From: Begonia masoniana
Lineage: Eukaryota > Streptophyta > Magnoliopsida > Cucurbitales > Begoniaceae
NCBI GenBank assembly: GCA_022432975.1
Contig: CM039502.1
Location: 17,741,453-17,805,452, forward strand
Reading direction: 5' to 3'
DNA length: 64,000 nt
The translations under genes and the position numbers were made by a program. Positions 1 through 11,157 of this stretch are shown piece by piece. Within the stretch, counting starts at the first letter, position 1. Each line of letters opens with the position of its first letter. The notes beneath the pieces are model-generated. The model was not told the origin of the DNA, ran no database searches, and was given only the letters and a program-made list of their open reading frames with translations.

Positions 1-421
1 GGGGTGATTGTGACGACCCTGTCTTTCAACGGACTGATAAGGAACCACCCATTCTCCGCGGATCCTGGGGCTGACCTGGGCCGGAGGTGGGTAAAGCTCC
101 GCGGATCCTGGGGCTGACCTGGGCCGGAGTGGTTTCTCCGTTGAAGCAGGGGCCGTTACGAACCCACATCGCTTGGGGAAGTACATGGAAATGAAACATA
201 TGTAAGAGATCCCTCCCAACATAGCAAGACGTGTTTTGGAGCACGATTGGCGACGGATCCCATAAGAACTCCGAAGTTAAGCGTGCTTCGGCGAGAGTAA
301 TTTCAGGTTGGGTGACCTTCCGGGAAGTACTCTCGCCAAACAAAGCCGTGAGGGGAGGATATTGGGCTGCGGCCCAATCCCCGGAGCAGACAATATCTTG
401 TTAGGGAAAGGGGTCGTTACA
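1..421 (+). mobile_element. Cassandra TRIM element, 3' part (internal end plus 3' LTR)
   Basis: Positions 154-421 are one LTR: it starts near the conserved 'CCCACATCGCTTGGGG', holds a 5S rRNA-like block and ends in 'GGGGTCGTTACA'. Positions 1-153 are the end of the internal domain. They carry a roughly 33 bp direct repeat (around 56-88 and 97-129) and a G-rich polypurine tract just before the LTR. Known family: Cassandra elements are short non-autonomous retrotransposons whose LTRs carry a Pol III-type 5S sequence. The same family forms the array at 50307-54129, where the primer-binding site is visible. The 5' LTR lies outside the window. The element is inserted in the 3' LTR of the minus-strand SIRE-type Copia element that resumes at 422. 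Confidence 0.85.
227..345 (+). ncRNA. 5S rRNA-like sequence inside a Cassandra LTR
   Basis: The stretch 'GGATCCCATAAGAACTCCGA' followed by 'AGTTAAGCGTGCTTCGGCGA' (255-294) and 'GGTTGGGTGACC' closely follows the plant 5S rRNA core, including the internal control region used by TFIIIA and Pol III. The end coordinates are set by aligning to the usual 119-120 nt length from memory. The 5' third is poorly conserved. It is part of an LTR, not a unit of a 5S rDNA array. Whether it is transcribed cannot be seen. Confidence 0.7.
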
Positions 422-493
422 CTTTTTGCTTGTGAGAGTAAAGAGATAGATGTAAAATTGGCAAAAAAAATTTCTCTCAAGCTCGGATTCTTC

Positions 494-501
494 TATTTAT
501 A
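494..501 (-). promoter_or_regulatory. Putative TATA box of the SIRE-type LTR
   Basis: The minus strand reads 'GAGAGTATAAATAGAAGAAT'. It sits downstream of the LTR repeat block, where a U3 promoter is expected. A similar 'CTTATAAATAGAAGAATGAA' lies at the same relative place in the second SIRE-type LTR, near 50155-50175. Confidence 0.6.
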
Positions 502-707
502 CTCTCGACTATAATCCGCGTCTCATTCAAAATATGACCGTTGGAGATGAGTCCGTACGCAGTAAAACATTCGTTGAGTTATGGAGTCGCTATCACTCGT
601 GGTCTATTCTCCCTTTGGACGACTAAGTTTGGACAAATGAGCTGCATCAATTCAATGTCCTGTCTTTGACCACGTGCTCGTACATTTTGACGCTTGAAAT
701 TTGGACG

Positions 708-965
708 AGTACTTTGGACGACAGTGTCTGTCTTGACTTTGGACGACTGCGTCAACTTGACTTTGGACGACTGCGTCAACTTGACTTTGGACGACTGTTT
801 CTTTCATGTAAATTTGGACGATTACGTCTGTCTTTTAAGTTTGGACGACTGCGTCTTTCTTGTGAGTTTGGACGACTACGTCTGTCTTTAATGTTTGGAC
901 GACTGCGTCAATTTGTGAGTTTGGACGACTACGTCTATCTTGTAAGATTGGACGACTGCGTCTTC
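708..965. repeat. Tandem array of a 'TTTGGACGACTGCGTC' motif
   Basis: About ten copies of a core 'TTTGGACGACTRCGTC' occur every 24-31 bp, separated by short T-rich spacers. Copies at 735-783 are almost identical 24 bp units, later ones are more diverged and spaced wider. The array lies in the U3 part of the SIRE-type LTR, upstream of its TATA box on the minus strand. It makes long meaningless ORFs (for example 666-1094, plus strand) that I do not treat as genes. Confidence 0.85.
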
Positions 966-1003
966 AGACTAATAACACTTAGCCAAAAACATCAGAACCA
1001 TAA

Positions 1004-3525
1004 TGTCACGACCCTAATACTGTACCCAATTTCCGTACTATATATATATATTGATTTTTTATATATATATATAAATACGTTAAATAAACTCTAAGCGGAA
1101 CCTATACCGAAATCGAAACCAGAATCGAAATCGGAATTGAATTCTAACTTTTAAAACAATTTAAATAAAACTTAAAACCATTTAATTAAAACTTAAATTA
1201 ATTAATTTAAAATAATTAAAAATCGTCGCCAGGGGCGAAATAGAATTTCGCCCCAATATGCAGAGGCGATTATTCGCCCATAAATGGGGCGAATAATCGC
1301 CCATAGGAGATTGCAACAGGCGACCAGTCGCCTGTTGCAAATCGCCAGTGGCGATCAGTCGCCACATTTGTGGCGATCAGTCGCCACATTTGTGGCGACT
1401 GGTCGCCACACTCCCTGGAAATTTCCAGGGAGTGGCGACCATCTGGCGACCAGATCGCCCCCCTAGGCGAATGGTCGCCAACCCCACTGCCCCCTCTCCA
1501 TTTTCTTCCCTTCTTCTTTCCTTGATCTTCTCTATACACTTTACACCTCCTTCACCATTTCACTAACAAAATCATCAAGCATACTCACTCAAAATCTCAT
1601 TTCACCAATCGCCCCAAAATAACGACTCTAAACACATTTAAAACGTAACCTATTTTCATGGAAACAAACCGCATGGATATGTTTAAAACCTAAACAAACC
1701 CTCCTGTTTTTGAAATCAACAAAAGATTATAAAATCCATTTCCAATACATTTCAATACATCAATATGTAAACCTATCAACTACCAGTTCTCAAACATCCT
1801 AAAATGTCTATACAATTATCAATCCAAAACATCCTAAAAGCCCCAAAATCTATACATACGTCCACCACAGGTTAGGTAAGCGTCGACTGCTCCAGCACAC
1901 CACCGCAACCATCCTTCGTCAACTGGACTCATGTCTCAGGAGGAGGAATTCATCCTCACTTGTTTCCTCGTAATCAGCTACACCATACAGACACACTATG
2001 AGATATAAATCTCAGTAAGCCCTACGTAAATGCCTATGCATGATCATGTATGCTCAATGTTATGAAAACAATCCATGTCAGTTCATATATCAGTACGTGT
2101 CAGTCTATGGTTATCGGAAACGCTCGACAGATGGATATGGCACGTCAAGCGATTAGACAGCCCACACCATCTGAAGGGAGGAAAACCCGCTCACCACGGA
2201 ACGCCAGGTCTGAACCTCATCCCCGATAACCCCATGTCATGGTTGTTTACTATGATACTTTACTTACCTTTACATGCATGTTCTTTTCATAAAACCCGTG
2301 CTTAAATTCATTTTTTATGATGTTTTAAAACCATGATGCGTGAACAGTTCAATATAACATAAAGTAATCAATCATATGTGTACCATCAAGATGATAAACA
2401 AACAACATATAAAAACAACTAATCCTAACTACCCAAACCAAAACAATTTAAACAAACAATCCTCAAGGTTCCTCGAGACGACTTCGACGTACGGTGTAGG
2501 CCAATCGGCCAAAGAAAATCACGAGAACTTACTTCATGTCCAAAGCAGCTCAAGCTCCGTCCACGAGCGTTGTTTGTCTGAGGCAAAACACAATATCGAC
2601 GTTAAAACTAATTTAAGCTTCTAAACGTCCAAATTGACAAAACCTTAACTAAAGAATTTTCTTAAAACTCATAACTTAATTATTCGAAGTATATCGATGA
2701 ACGATTTACGATCGATACTTCGAAACTACAATTTACGAGTTTTTTCCCTAAAACCCGAAAATTCTCAAATTCTAACATTTCTCACAAACTACTCTAACTT
2801 TGTCCAATATCGTTCAATACATCCTTTATATCGTCAATCACAGTAAACTTATTAATTTCGGACCCTAAATTTCAATTTTAACGATAACCTAAACGAAACC
2901 CTAATTGTTTAAACTTTACAAAACTCGAGATTTAACGCTCTAAAACTTTACAATCATACCTAGAGCGTCGATTGGAGGAGAAAACGTGAGGAAAACGGAA
3001 CGATTGGTGGTCGGATCAGAGGTCGGAATGAGGAATCGCCGTTGGAAGAGTTCTGTCGCCCAGAGGAAGAAAAGGAATTCCAGAGAAGAAGTGTTCTGCG
3101 AAGGGAGGGAGAAGTGATTTTCATTTTATTAAACTTTGATTTGCAAAATTACCATTTTGCCCTTAGTACATATTTTATATTTGTTTCGTCTTTCGTTCCG
3201 TCAATCGGCTAGCTGTTCGGATTCTCCAAATTTTCTTATTTCACCATTATATCCAACTCATTATTAGGGTCCTAATAAAACTGTCCGTTCACAAAACGGA
3301 CCCCGTTTACTATTCTTACTTAAAACGTCCATTATATTTCGAGAAACTTAATTACTCGAAATATAGATTTATAACTCCGAAAATTCCCGAAATTTCCTTG
3401 AAATTCCTATTAATCGTTAGGATCATAATGACGCTTTCTTTTTGTAAAACGGGTTTGATTTGACATATTTACAAAAATACCAATATATATTATAATATAA
3501 AATTCCGTACAGGCCGGATATTACA
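1004..3525 (-). mobile_element. Solo LTR A of a Tekay/Del-like Ty3 element, duplication CATAA
   Basis: The element is 2522 bp, starts 'TGTCACGACCC' and ends 'CCGGATATTACA' on the plus strand. It is flanked by the 5 bp duplication CATAA (999-1003 and 3526-3530). Its minus strand aligns end to end with the LTR at 6793-9176, including shared stretches such as 'GACATATTTACAAAAATACC' near the end. No internal domain is present, so it is a solo LTR left by LTR-LTR recombination. The lineage is inferred from likeness to the LTR at 61347-63382, which is followed by a chromovirus gag. A palindrome-rich block occupies 1256-1480. Confidence 0.85.
1256..1480. repeat. Palindrome-rich GGCGA/TCGCC module of solo LTR A
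   Basis: About a dozen 'GGCGA' or 'TCGCC' units are arranged as overlapping short inverted repeats, such as 'GGCGACCAGTCGCC' and the twice-repeated 'GTGGCGATCAGTCGCCACAT'. A 26 bp perfect palindrome lies at 1409-1434. The module lies about 250-480 bp from the LTR 3' end, the same place as the modules in the related LTRs. Confidence 0.85.
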
Positions 3526-3662
3526 CATAATACCCTTTTTAAAGAGCATTTCCAGATAAATGCAATATACACAAAAATCCAATTATATAGTTTATATATT
3601 TATTTCATATTAATCACCATCATCAAAAACATATTTAGACTTAAACACCATTTAAGTCAACA

Positions 3663-3996
3663 ATCTCCCTCTTTTTGATGATGACAAATATATATTTTGT
3701 TTCAACATATTAAACCGTAGTTCAGCTTGAATTTACATACTCCCCCTTACTCTATGTACAATTAATTTCAGTAATTTCTAAAAGAAATAATCTGTAAATT
3801 TTATACCCTTTTCTGTAAATTCTATACTCTTCTCCCATTTGACATTATCAAAAATAAGCACGTAGGAGGAATGACATTCAGCACAATAGAGATAACAGAA
3901 TGAAACAGTCACAGTTGGGCACCAGATATAAAAAGATAGCATTCATAAGAAAAAAAAGTGCATTGTGAAAAAAAAAATAGACAATAATGAATATTC
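3663..3996 (-). other. Polypurine tract and non-coding tail of the SIRE-type element
   Basis: On the minus strand 'CAAAAAGAGGGAGAT' (about 3664-3678) precedes the LTR start and is the polypurine tract that primes plus-strand synthesis. A 'TCATCATCAAAAAGAGGGAG' context is usual for SIRE elements. The remainder up to the end of the extra ORF is AT-rich, and I see no gene in it. Confidence 0.7.
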
Positions 3997-6058
3997 CTAG
4001 TTCTCAGGAGAAGAGGGAGTATCCCAACCCATGAGAGCCCCTAGTTGACTAAGGAAATCACCCTGAGCAGGAGGGGATTCCGCCTGATGATCAATGACCT
4101 GACCAGGACCAACTCTAACCCCATGAGAAGGAACAACTGCTGGAGAGGGATCTGCAGCTGTAGCAGTATGGAGCATGACTGGAGAAACAGTAGGAGCAGA
4201 CAACAATTCTGCCTCACAGACAACATCCCCTGGGGCAACAGCAACTTCACCATCACCCGAGAGAACAGCGGAGGGAGCTGGATGAGCTAGCACAGGAGAC
4301 TCGTCTCTAGCATCCAAGGTCCCAGCCGTAGGAGAGGGCTCCCTAGCAGTCCGAGTCATAATGGTGCTAAGGTCTCCAATTTGAGAGAGAACCCTGGCAC
4401 AAACTCGCTGCAATTGCTCGGTGACAAGATTGGAATGGAATCGAACAGAAGAGACGACATCATCAATGGCTTGACTTTGAGTTTATTCCAATAAATCGAT
4501 ACGTTGGTGCAGTCTGTGAATGTCAGCTATAAGAATGTCATGTCGTGTGAGGGTGGAGGCTTCGAGATGTTCTAGTCGGGACAGGACAAAAGACTCAAAC
4601 TGATCCTGTCTTGATTGATACAGGGGCTGAAGAGATTCCTGACTAGTGCCAAGGCTTGCAATACTTGCCTGAAGCTCATGATATTGCTCCTCAGTAATAG
4701 AATTCCTCACTGGCGGAGGGGGCAATTTTTAGGTCGAGGAGGAACACGAGCGGGCGAGGTAGGCACTGGAGGTAGAGAGGGAGCAGGAATTGGAGTTGAA
4801 GAGGGAGGAGGAGTTGGACTGTTGGACGTGGAAGATGAATATCAGCTTGGACTGTATAAGGTACAAGATCACTCACAGGCTCTTGAGTGTGAGTGTGCAC
4901 ATGACTGACATCCTCAGGAGCGTGAAGAAGAAGAACTGGAGGTGGCAGAGAGTCAAGGACAGGAATCAGAGTGTCATCTTGAGCACTTTCTTCCTCTTCT
5001 TCTTCATCAATAATTAAACGCCTTGATACACCTCTTCGACTAGGTTTTTCAACCAACACACCTTGATCATTTCTTGTTATTCCCATTCTGGACAAGGTGG
5101 AGGATGAAAGGCATTCGGATTTCTTCGAGGATAAAATCTTGTCAGACTCTGGAAATCTGACTCCAAACCTATCAAAAATCTTCATAAGTAGAAGATTGTA
5201 AGGCAGAGACTCGGATGCATTGCAGACAACTTGGAGCATCCGGTTTAAGACAATGAAGCCAACACTAAATGGTTCCTCTTTGAAAAGATGACCAAGCAGG
5301 AAAAGATCCATACCACTTACATGGTCACGATGACCATCAACAGGCATAATGTTGTAGTGGATCATTTGATGGAAGACTCGAGCCCGGAGGTTTAAATCCT
5401 TGCTCTTCAACTTTAAGGGAGCATTGGGTGGATCCTTGGCAATCAAGTTCACTAAATCTTTGCCTGCAGGCCTCTCAAGAAATGAAGGAGTCTTTGCTAC
5501 TTCAAAGAATCTCTGAGATCCATTCAGAAACTCGCAATGAAGTATTTCATGGACCATTTCTTGAGTTAATTCAATATGTCTGCCATAGACATAACTTCTG
5601 AGAATGAGGGGTCTTGTAGAATGTTCTAGGTTTGCATAAAACATTCTTATCAGAGTTGCACAATAAGGGGTCTCAGTATCAAACAGCCCCATCAAGCCCA
5701 GCCTAAATAAAGGTTCTTTTAAATCCAAACCAGATAAATCCTGAAAAACTACTCCTCTAGAACAAATAATAGGTTTGAATTCAAAATCTTCATAGTACCT
5801 ATTGAAGGCAGCCTGATTTATGAACTTGTGATTTGGCCAAAAGAGAGGAGGAGGAACAGTGGCAGACTGAGTAGTCTTTTGCTTCTTTCTGGAGAAAACT
5901 TGTTCAGGGCGCGAGGAGGATGCCATTATGAAAGATATAGAGAGGTCTGAACAGAGATGGAGTTTAGAGAAGTTTTGAGAGCGATGTCGACGAGCAGAGA
6001 AGAATAGGAATCGCTGGACGAGTGAGAGGAGTTGAGAGGTTTTTAGACGATTTTTCAA
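3997..6058 (-). pseudogene. Extra ORF between pol and the 3' LTR of the SIRE-type element (decayed)
   Basis: The minus strand is open from 6058 to 4691. The likely start is the internal ATG at 5926 ('MASSSRPEQV'), because the first 44 residues look like leader. The N-terminal ~250 residues ('FYANLEHSTRP', 'YVYGRHIELT', 'VHEILHCEF') resemble the 'putative plant transposon protein' domain found in plant retrotransposon extra ORFs. Then come an acidic run and a proline-rich linker. A frame change near 4830 leads into a helical, probably coiled-coil segment (4483-4725), a stop at about 4483 and a final segment to 3997. It has no visible signal peptide or transmembrane helix, so an envelope role is not supported. 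Function is unknown. The position matches the env-like ORF of SIRE elements. Confidence 0.65.
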
Positions 6059-6275
6059 AAGTTAGGGTTTCTGTAACATTTCAAAAGAATTTAACCGCCA
6101 TTCTTTTAAAGTCCATTTTTATCGTCTATTGTGACAACGTCCATAGTCAAAGTCTATTATGAAAGACAATTGTCGACGTCCATTCATTTCAGAGAGGAGA
6201 AATACACAGAGATCGTCCATTTCTTTATTGACCACACTACTTATTGGCCAATTTTCTCCAACAAAAAAATGAACC

Positions 6276-6792
6276 TTAATTTTTCTCATTTCTAATTAGA
6301 TCTAACCTTATTCTAATATGATTGAAGGTCTTCTCATCCAATGGCTTGGTTAAGATATCTGCCAATTGATCAGCAGAATTGACAAATTCTAAGGAGATAT
6401 CCCTTTTCTGAACATGATCTCTAATGAAATGATATCTAACCTCGATGTGTTTGGTTCTAGAGTGTTGGATATGGTTCTTGGATATATTTGATTGCACTGG
6501 TGTTATCACACCGAATTGGAATCCTATCATAGAATAGATTGTAATCCTCTAAACTTTGCTTCATCCAAAGCATTTGAGTACAACAACTGCCAGCGGCAAT
6601 ATATTCACTTTCGGCAGTTGAAAGTGCTACAGAAATTTGCTTCTTATAATACAAAGATACAAGAGATTCACCTAGAAATTGACAGGTACCATTGGTACTT
6701 TTCCTATCTACGAGGCTTCCAGCATAATCCAAATAAGAATATCCAATTAGATCAAATGAAGTACCCTTTAGATACCATAAGCCTAAATCATA
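6276..6792 (-). pseudogene. RNase H end of SIRE-type pol
   Basis: The minus strand encodes Copia RNase H: 'GYSYLDYAGSLVDRKST' carries the first catalytic Asp, 'ALSTAESEYIAAG' the catalytic Glu and 'RCDNTSAI' the next Asp. It ends with 'QLADILTKPLDEKTF', typical of the end of Copia pol. Two reading frames must be joined across a frameshift near 6460-6530, which also contains 'RTKHIEVRYHFIRD'. The stop is at 6276. Upstream, the frame continues across the solo LTR at 6793-9176, which split the ORF after 'KYLSETYD'. Confidence 0.85.
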
Positions 6793-7974
6793 TGTAACAC
6801 CCGGTTTTACGGGATTTTGTAATTCCATAATATAATGGTATTTTTGTAAATATGTCGAATTAAGTCTGTTTTGCGAGCAAAGAGCTCTATTACGATCTTA
6901 ATAATTAATATGGATTTTAAGAAAATTTTAGAAATTTTAGGAGTTTAACGCTAATTTTACGAGAATTACGTTTCTCGTAATATAAAGGACGTTGTGGTAA
7001 AAATAGTAAACGAGATCCGAATTGCGAACGGACAGTTTTAATAGAACCCTAGTAATAAGTTGGAATAATTGGTGAAATAAGAAATTTTGGAGAAACCGAA
7101 CCGTTAGCTAAATAACGATACGAAGGACGAAACAAATAGAAAATCAAAGGAAGGGCGGTATGGTAATTTGACAAGTCAAAATTATATTAAAAATACTAAA
7201 TCTCTTCTTCTCCAGCACTTCACGGCTTCTCTGTGCTTCTCCCTGCGACTTTCTCCTTCCCCTCTCACGGCGTTCTCCATTCCGGCGACCAAAGCTCTCC
7301 GATCGACCTCCGACCCTTCACGTTTTCTCCTCCAATCCCGACCCTAGGTATGATTCTATAGTTGTAGAAGGTTTATGTTCGATTTTTGGAGAGTTTAATG
7401 GTTAGGGTTTCGTTTAGGGTTTTGTTAAAAATGTCGATTTGAGTTTGAAATCGATAGGTTTACCGTATTTGTTAATATAATGGACGTATTGGGCATTGTT
7501 GGATGAAGTTAAACGATTTGTTGAGAAATGTTCGGGTTTTATGGATTTTCGAGGTGTTAGGAAACTCCGTTAAGGGAGGTTTTGGTAAATTGAACGTGAA
7601 ATGCTCAGCGAAATGCCTCAATAAAGTGTTTTAGAGTTTTAAGAAATTCTTTAGCTAAGAGTTCGTTAGTTTTGACGCTTAAAGGTTTGAACGTGCTTTA
7701 ACGACGATTGTTGTGAAATTGCCTTAGGTGAACAACGCTCGTGGATGTAGCTAGAGTTGCAACGGATGCGAGGTAAGTTCTCGTGACTTACTATAGCCGA
7801 TTGGCCTACACCGTACGTCGAAGTCGCGTCGAGGATCATTGGTGAATTTCTTGTTTAAACGCTTTGGTTGGGTAGCTAGGATTAGTTCCTTTATAGATTA
7901 TGTTTTTATTGTCTTGATGGTATATATGTTATATGTTTATGTTATGCACGTGTTCATGCATCATGGTTTTCAAA

Positions 7975-8192
7975 TACTTTTTCAAGAAAAGTGGTGTGGC
8001 CCGAAAGGGGGCTATCGATCTATTGTGAAGGCACGAAGGGGCTTGTCACAGTACGACATCGTTTTTAAGAAAATGAATTTCCGCATTACGTTTTCAAGAA
8101 AAGAGGTGTGGCCCAAAAGGGGGGGCTATGGATCTATTGTGAAGGCACGAAGGGGCTTGTCACAGTACCACATCGTTTATAAGAAAATGTTG
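7975..8192. repeat. Twofold ~110 bp tandem duplication in solo LTR B
   Basis: Two copies begin 'TCAAGAAAAGTGGTGTGGCC' and 'TCAAGAAAAGAGGTGTGGCC' and share 'GAAGGCACGAAGGGGCTTGT'. A twofold duplication of unrelated sequence sits at about the same place in the LTRs at 23488-25715 and 61347-63382. Confidence 0.85.
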
Positions 8193-8774
8193 CATGATTT
8201 ATGAAACTCATATGCATAACATGCATCTGCATTTACGAAACTTGCTGAGCCTTTAGCTCATAGTTGTCTGTATGGTGTAGGTGATTTCGAGACAGGTGAG
8301 GACGACGTTCTTCCTTCTGAAGCATGAGTGCGGTTGAAGAAGAATGGTTGCGGGAGTGTGCTGGCGCAGTCGAGGCGTTTTGACCCATGGGAAAGTAAAA
8401 AGTATGTTTTGGGAACACGATAGTTTGATAATTGTGTAGTTGAACATATTAGGATGTTTGGGAATCTGGATAGTGAATAGGTTTATGTTTTGATATTTTT
8501 AAACGTCTTTGAAATTTATTTTACAACCGCTTGGTGATTTTGAACAGGAGGAAATGTTAAGTTTTTAAACAGATCCACGCGGTTTGTTTTTTTATGAAAT
8601 CGGGTTATGTTTTAAATGTGTTTTGAGTCGGTAAAAGAGGGAAAAGGGTTGTTATATTGAAGGTTGTTATAAAATGTATAGAGGACTGATGAAAGAAAAT
8701 TGGTTAAGTGTTTAAGTTTTAGAGTGTGTGTAGTAAGAGATTGTGCAGGGAAAGAGGAAAGGAAGAAGAGGAGG

Positions 8775-8942
8775 CAGAGAACCTGCCGATTGATCGCCAT
8801 CGATCGGCAGGGGTGATCGCCACTCTCTGGAAATTCCAGAGAGTGTGGCGATCGATCGCCCAAAGGTGGACGATCGATCGCCTAATGTGGGGGCGATCGA
8901 TCGCCCCCCTTAATTTTCGGGTAGCCGATCGATCGCCCTTAT
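8775..8942. repeat. Palindrome-rich GGCGATCGATCGCC module of solo LTR B
   Basis: Five or more copies of 'CGATCGATCGCC'-type self-complementary units surround a 25 bp hairpin palindrome at 8821-8845. The module lies about 235-400 bp from the LTR 3' end, the same position as the module in solo LTR A. Confidence 0.85.
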
Positions 8943-9181
8943 AGTTTTGGGACAATTGTCCCTTTTGCCCCTGTTTTTGTCTGTTTCACTGGTTATTTAT
9001 TTTATATGTTTTATTTGTTTATTTAATTGGTTTTAAGATTTGTTTAAACGATTTTCTTAACAAGGTTAACGATTTCGATTTCAATTTAAATTCCACTTAA
9101 ACTTTAGGTTTAAAGTTTGTAAAGATAAAAAAAAAAAAATACGGGAAAATAAGGGTACAGTCTTAGGGTCGCTACATCATA

Positions 9182-9943
9182 TGTCTCACTTAGATATTTG
9201 AAAATTCTTTTTACAGCAGTTAAGTGAGATTCCTTAGAGAAAGTTGAAATCTAGCACACAAGCACACACTAAATATGATATATGGTCTGCTAGCCATTAG
9301 GTATAATAGAGAACCAATCATACCTCTATACTTTTTAATATCCACACTTATCCCATTTTCATCTTTGTCTAGTTTTGTAGTTGTGCTCATGGGAGTTCTA
9401 GAGGACTTTGAGGAATCTAATCCAAATCTTTTTAGGAGGTCTTTGATATATTTTTCTTGACAGAAGAAAATACCATCAGATTTTTTACTAATTTGAAATC
9501 CTAAGAAGAATTTTAACTCCCCCATCATACTCATTTCAAACTCACTTTGCATAACAGTGGCAAACTCGTCACAAAGTGAAACATTTGTAGAACCGAATAT
9601 GATATCATCAACATAGATTTGAACTATAAGAATGTCATTGTTCTTTTACATGGTAAAAATGGTTGAATCGATATTACCCTTTTTGAACTTCTTTTCCTCA
9701 AGGAAATTCTTCAACCTATCATACCAAGCTCTAGGAGCTTGCTTAAGTCCAAATAGAGCCTTCTTAAGCTTATAGACATGGTCGGGTTTGTCATAGATTT
9801 CAAATCTTAAGGGTTGCTCTACATAAACTTCTTCCAGGATATAACCATTTAAAAATACACTCTTAACGTCCATTTGAAAGAGTGTGAAGTTTTTGTAACA
9901 AGCATAGGCGAAGAGCATCCTAATAGATTCTAGTCTAGCTATG
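9182..9943 (-). pseudogene. Reverse transcriptase, C-terminal part, of SIRE-type pol
   Basis: The minus strand reads on from 'IARLESIRMLFAYACYKNF' through 'QMDVKSVFLNGYI', which carries the first catalytic Asp, 'LKKALFGLKQAPRAWYDRL', and 'YVDDIIFG', the catalytic Asp pair. It continues through 'ELKFFLGFQI' and 'YRGMIGSLLYL'. A stop after 'STIFTM' (near 9645) and a frameshift near 9200-9300 break it. The N-terminal part of the domain lies at 19143-19683, on the far side of the Ty3 insertion. Confidence 0.9.
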
Positions 9944-11141
9944 TGATGTGCCCCATAGGCCCATTACTAGATCTCAAACCAAAACTCAGCCCATAACCGA
10001 GGCCCATGACACTTATAATTTATGTACTAATGAATTTATTTATTTTGCAGGTGATGGACCCTTTGGTGACTTGAAGTGGACACCTAGCCAAGGAGACATG
10101 GACAAACCTCTTCACACTATTTTCTGGGATGCTTGGGATGAAGGTTATACTTGAGCACCAGTGGAGCATCAGAAGCGGGAATTTGTCTTCCCGGAGACAA
10201 ATTCTGTAATTTTTATTTATTTTTCATTGCTTTTATGTTTCTTTGAGAAAGACTATTTTGGCCTTAAGCTTATATGGGTAGAACTCGGTTTCAAGTAAGC
10301 CATCTTGATGGGATAGGCCCAACCCAATGGAAGACAAAGCTTGAAGATGGAACTTGAAGATGGAGCTTGGAGAGGCCCAATTGCTTTGGGCTTGGAGAGG
10401 CATGACTTGGCATCAAAGGACACTTGCTAGTGGAGACATGGATTGATGACATGGCACAAGGGAGAAGAAGCACAATTGATCTTGGCCACCCATCATCTTC
10501 TTTTTATCCAATGGCTAACATTTAATCTTGTAAACCTAGCTACCCCCCCCCCCCCAAACTCTATTTAAGCAATATTCTAGGTCATTGTATGGGTCTTTTG
10601 CCAAGCTTAATACAATTGAGGTATTTCATTTAGACTAGTGTCTAGGGAAAGTCTTCTTCCAAGGGTTGGTGCCATTGGAAATCCCACCAAGGGTTGGTGC
10701 CCAAGGTAAGTATCGGTTTGCTTAAACCGATTGGAGAGAACCTCCATTATTTACAAGCTTGTGGTGGCTTGTAAATTCTTACCCTTCCCTCTTCCCCACC
10801 TCCTTGAGGTTGGATCCATAAGAGGAAGGCAAAACCATACCCAAAGACCGGTTTTCTTCTCTTGGAAGAAACATTAGCCGAGAGGTCTTCCATACCTCTA
10901 TCGGCCGGTTCAGGGCTTCAACATTTTTTCTTCCATTTTTTTTACTGAATATTTTTAACACTTCATACGAACTTCATCTTCTACATCTTAGCTTCATTTT
11001 CTCTGAAGAAATTGTTTCCATTCGAACATTTTAATGCTTCCGTTTCTGCTTATATATTTTATTGCTCTCGGGTTAGCCGACCGGTGAGCAACCCTTACTA
11101 TTTGGGTGATAACTCGCTCATTTTCAGGTCGTTACCCATCA
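9944..11141 (+). mobile_element. 5' LTR of the CRM-like element
   Basis: The LTR is 1198 bp, from 'TGATGTGCCCC' to 'CGTTACCCATCA'. Its first ~210 bp encode, in frame with pol, the C-terminal extension of the polyprotein ('PHRPITRSQTK' to 'WDEGYT', stop at 10152-10154). The extension has coding meaning only in the 3' LTR copy. A 13 bp C-run lies at 10543-10555. Confidence 0.9.
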
Positions 11142-11144
11142 TTT

Positions 11145-11157
11145 TGGTATCAGAGCG
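11145..11157 (+). promoter_or_regulatory. Primer-binding site (initiator Met tRNA) of the CRM-like element
   Basis: 'TGGTATCAGAGCG' follows the LTR end after a 3 nt spacer. It matches the 3' end complement of plant initiator methionine tRNA, the usual primer of these elements. Confidence 0.9.

Larger units (their letters stand above)
422..3662 (-). mobile_element. 3' LTR of the SIRE-type element, interrupted by a solo LTR
   Basis: On the minus strand the LTR begins 'TGTTGACTTAAATGG' at 3662, directly after a purine-rich tract. It runs to 3526, is interrupted by the solo LTR 1004-3525, and resumes at 1003 down to 422, where a Cassandra element cuts it. The 3' terminus of the LTR is therefore not visible. 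It carries a tandem repeat block (708-965) and a TATA box (494-501) in the expected U3 order. Confidence 0.75.
6793..9176 (+). mobile_element. Solo LTR B of a Tekay/Del-like Ty3 element, duplication TCATA
   Basis: The element is 2384 bp, from 'TGTAACACCCGG' to 'TTAGGGTCGCTACA', with 5 bp duplications TCATA at 6788-6792 and 9177-9181. Removing it restores the RNase H frame of the host Copia element. It lies opposite to solo LTR A and in the same orientation as the 5' LTR at 61347, whose downstream primer-binding site fixes the sense. It contains a twofold tandem duplication (about 7975-8192) and a palindrome module (8775-8942). No internal domain remains. Confidence 0.9.

Noticed and set aside
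227..345. A genuine 5S rRNA gene
   Set aside because: The 5S-like block lies within an LTR with Cassandra ends, polypurine tract and other LTR sequence, and its 5' third is diverged.
666..1094. 142-codon plus-strand ORF
   Set aside because: It reads the tandem GGACGACTGCGTC repeat of an LTR; no protein family is matched.
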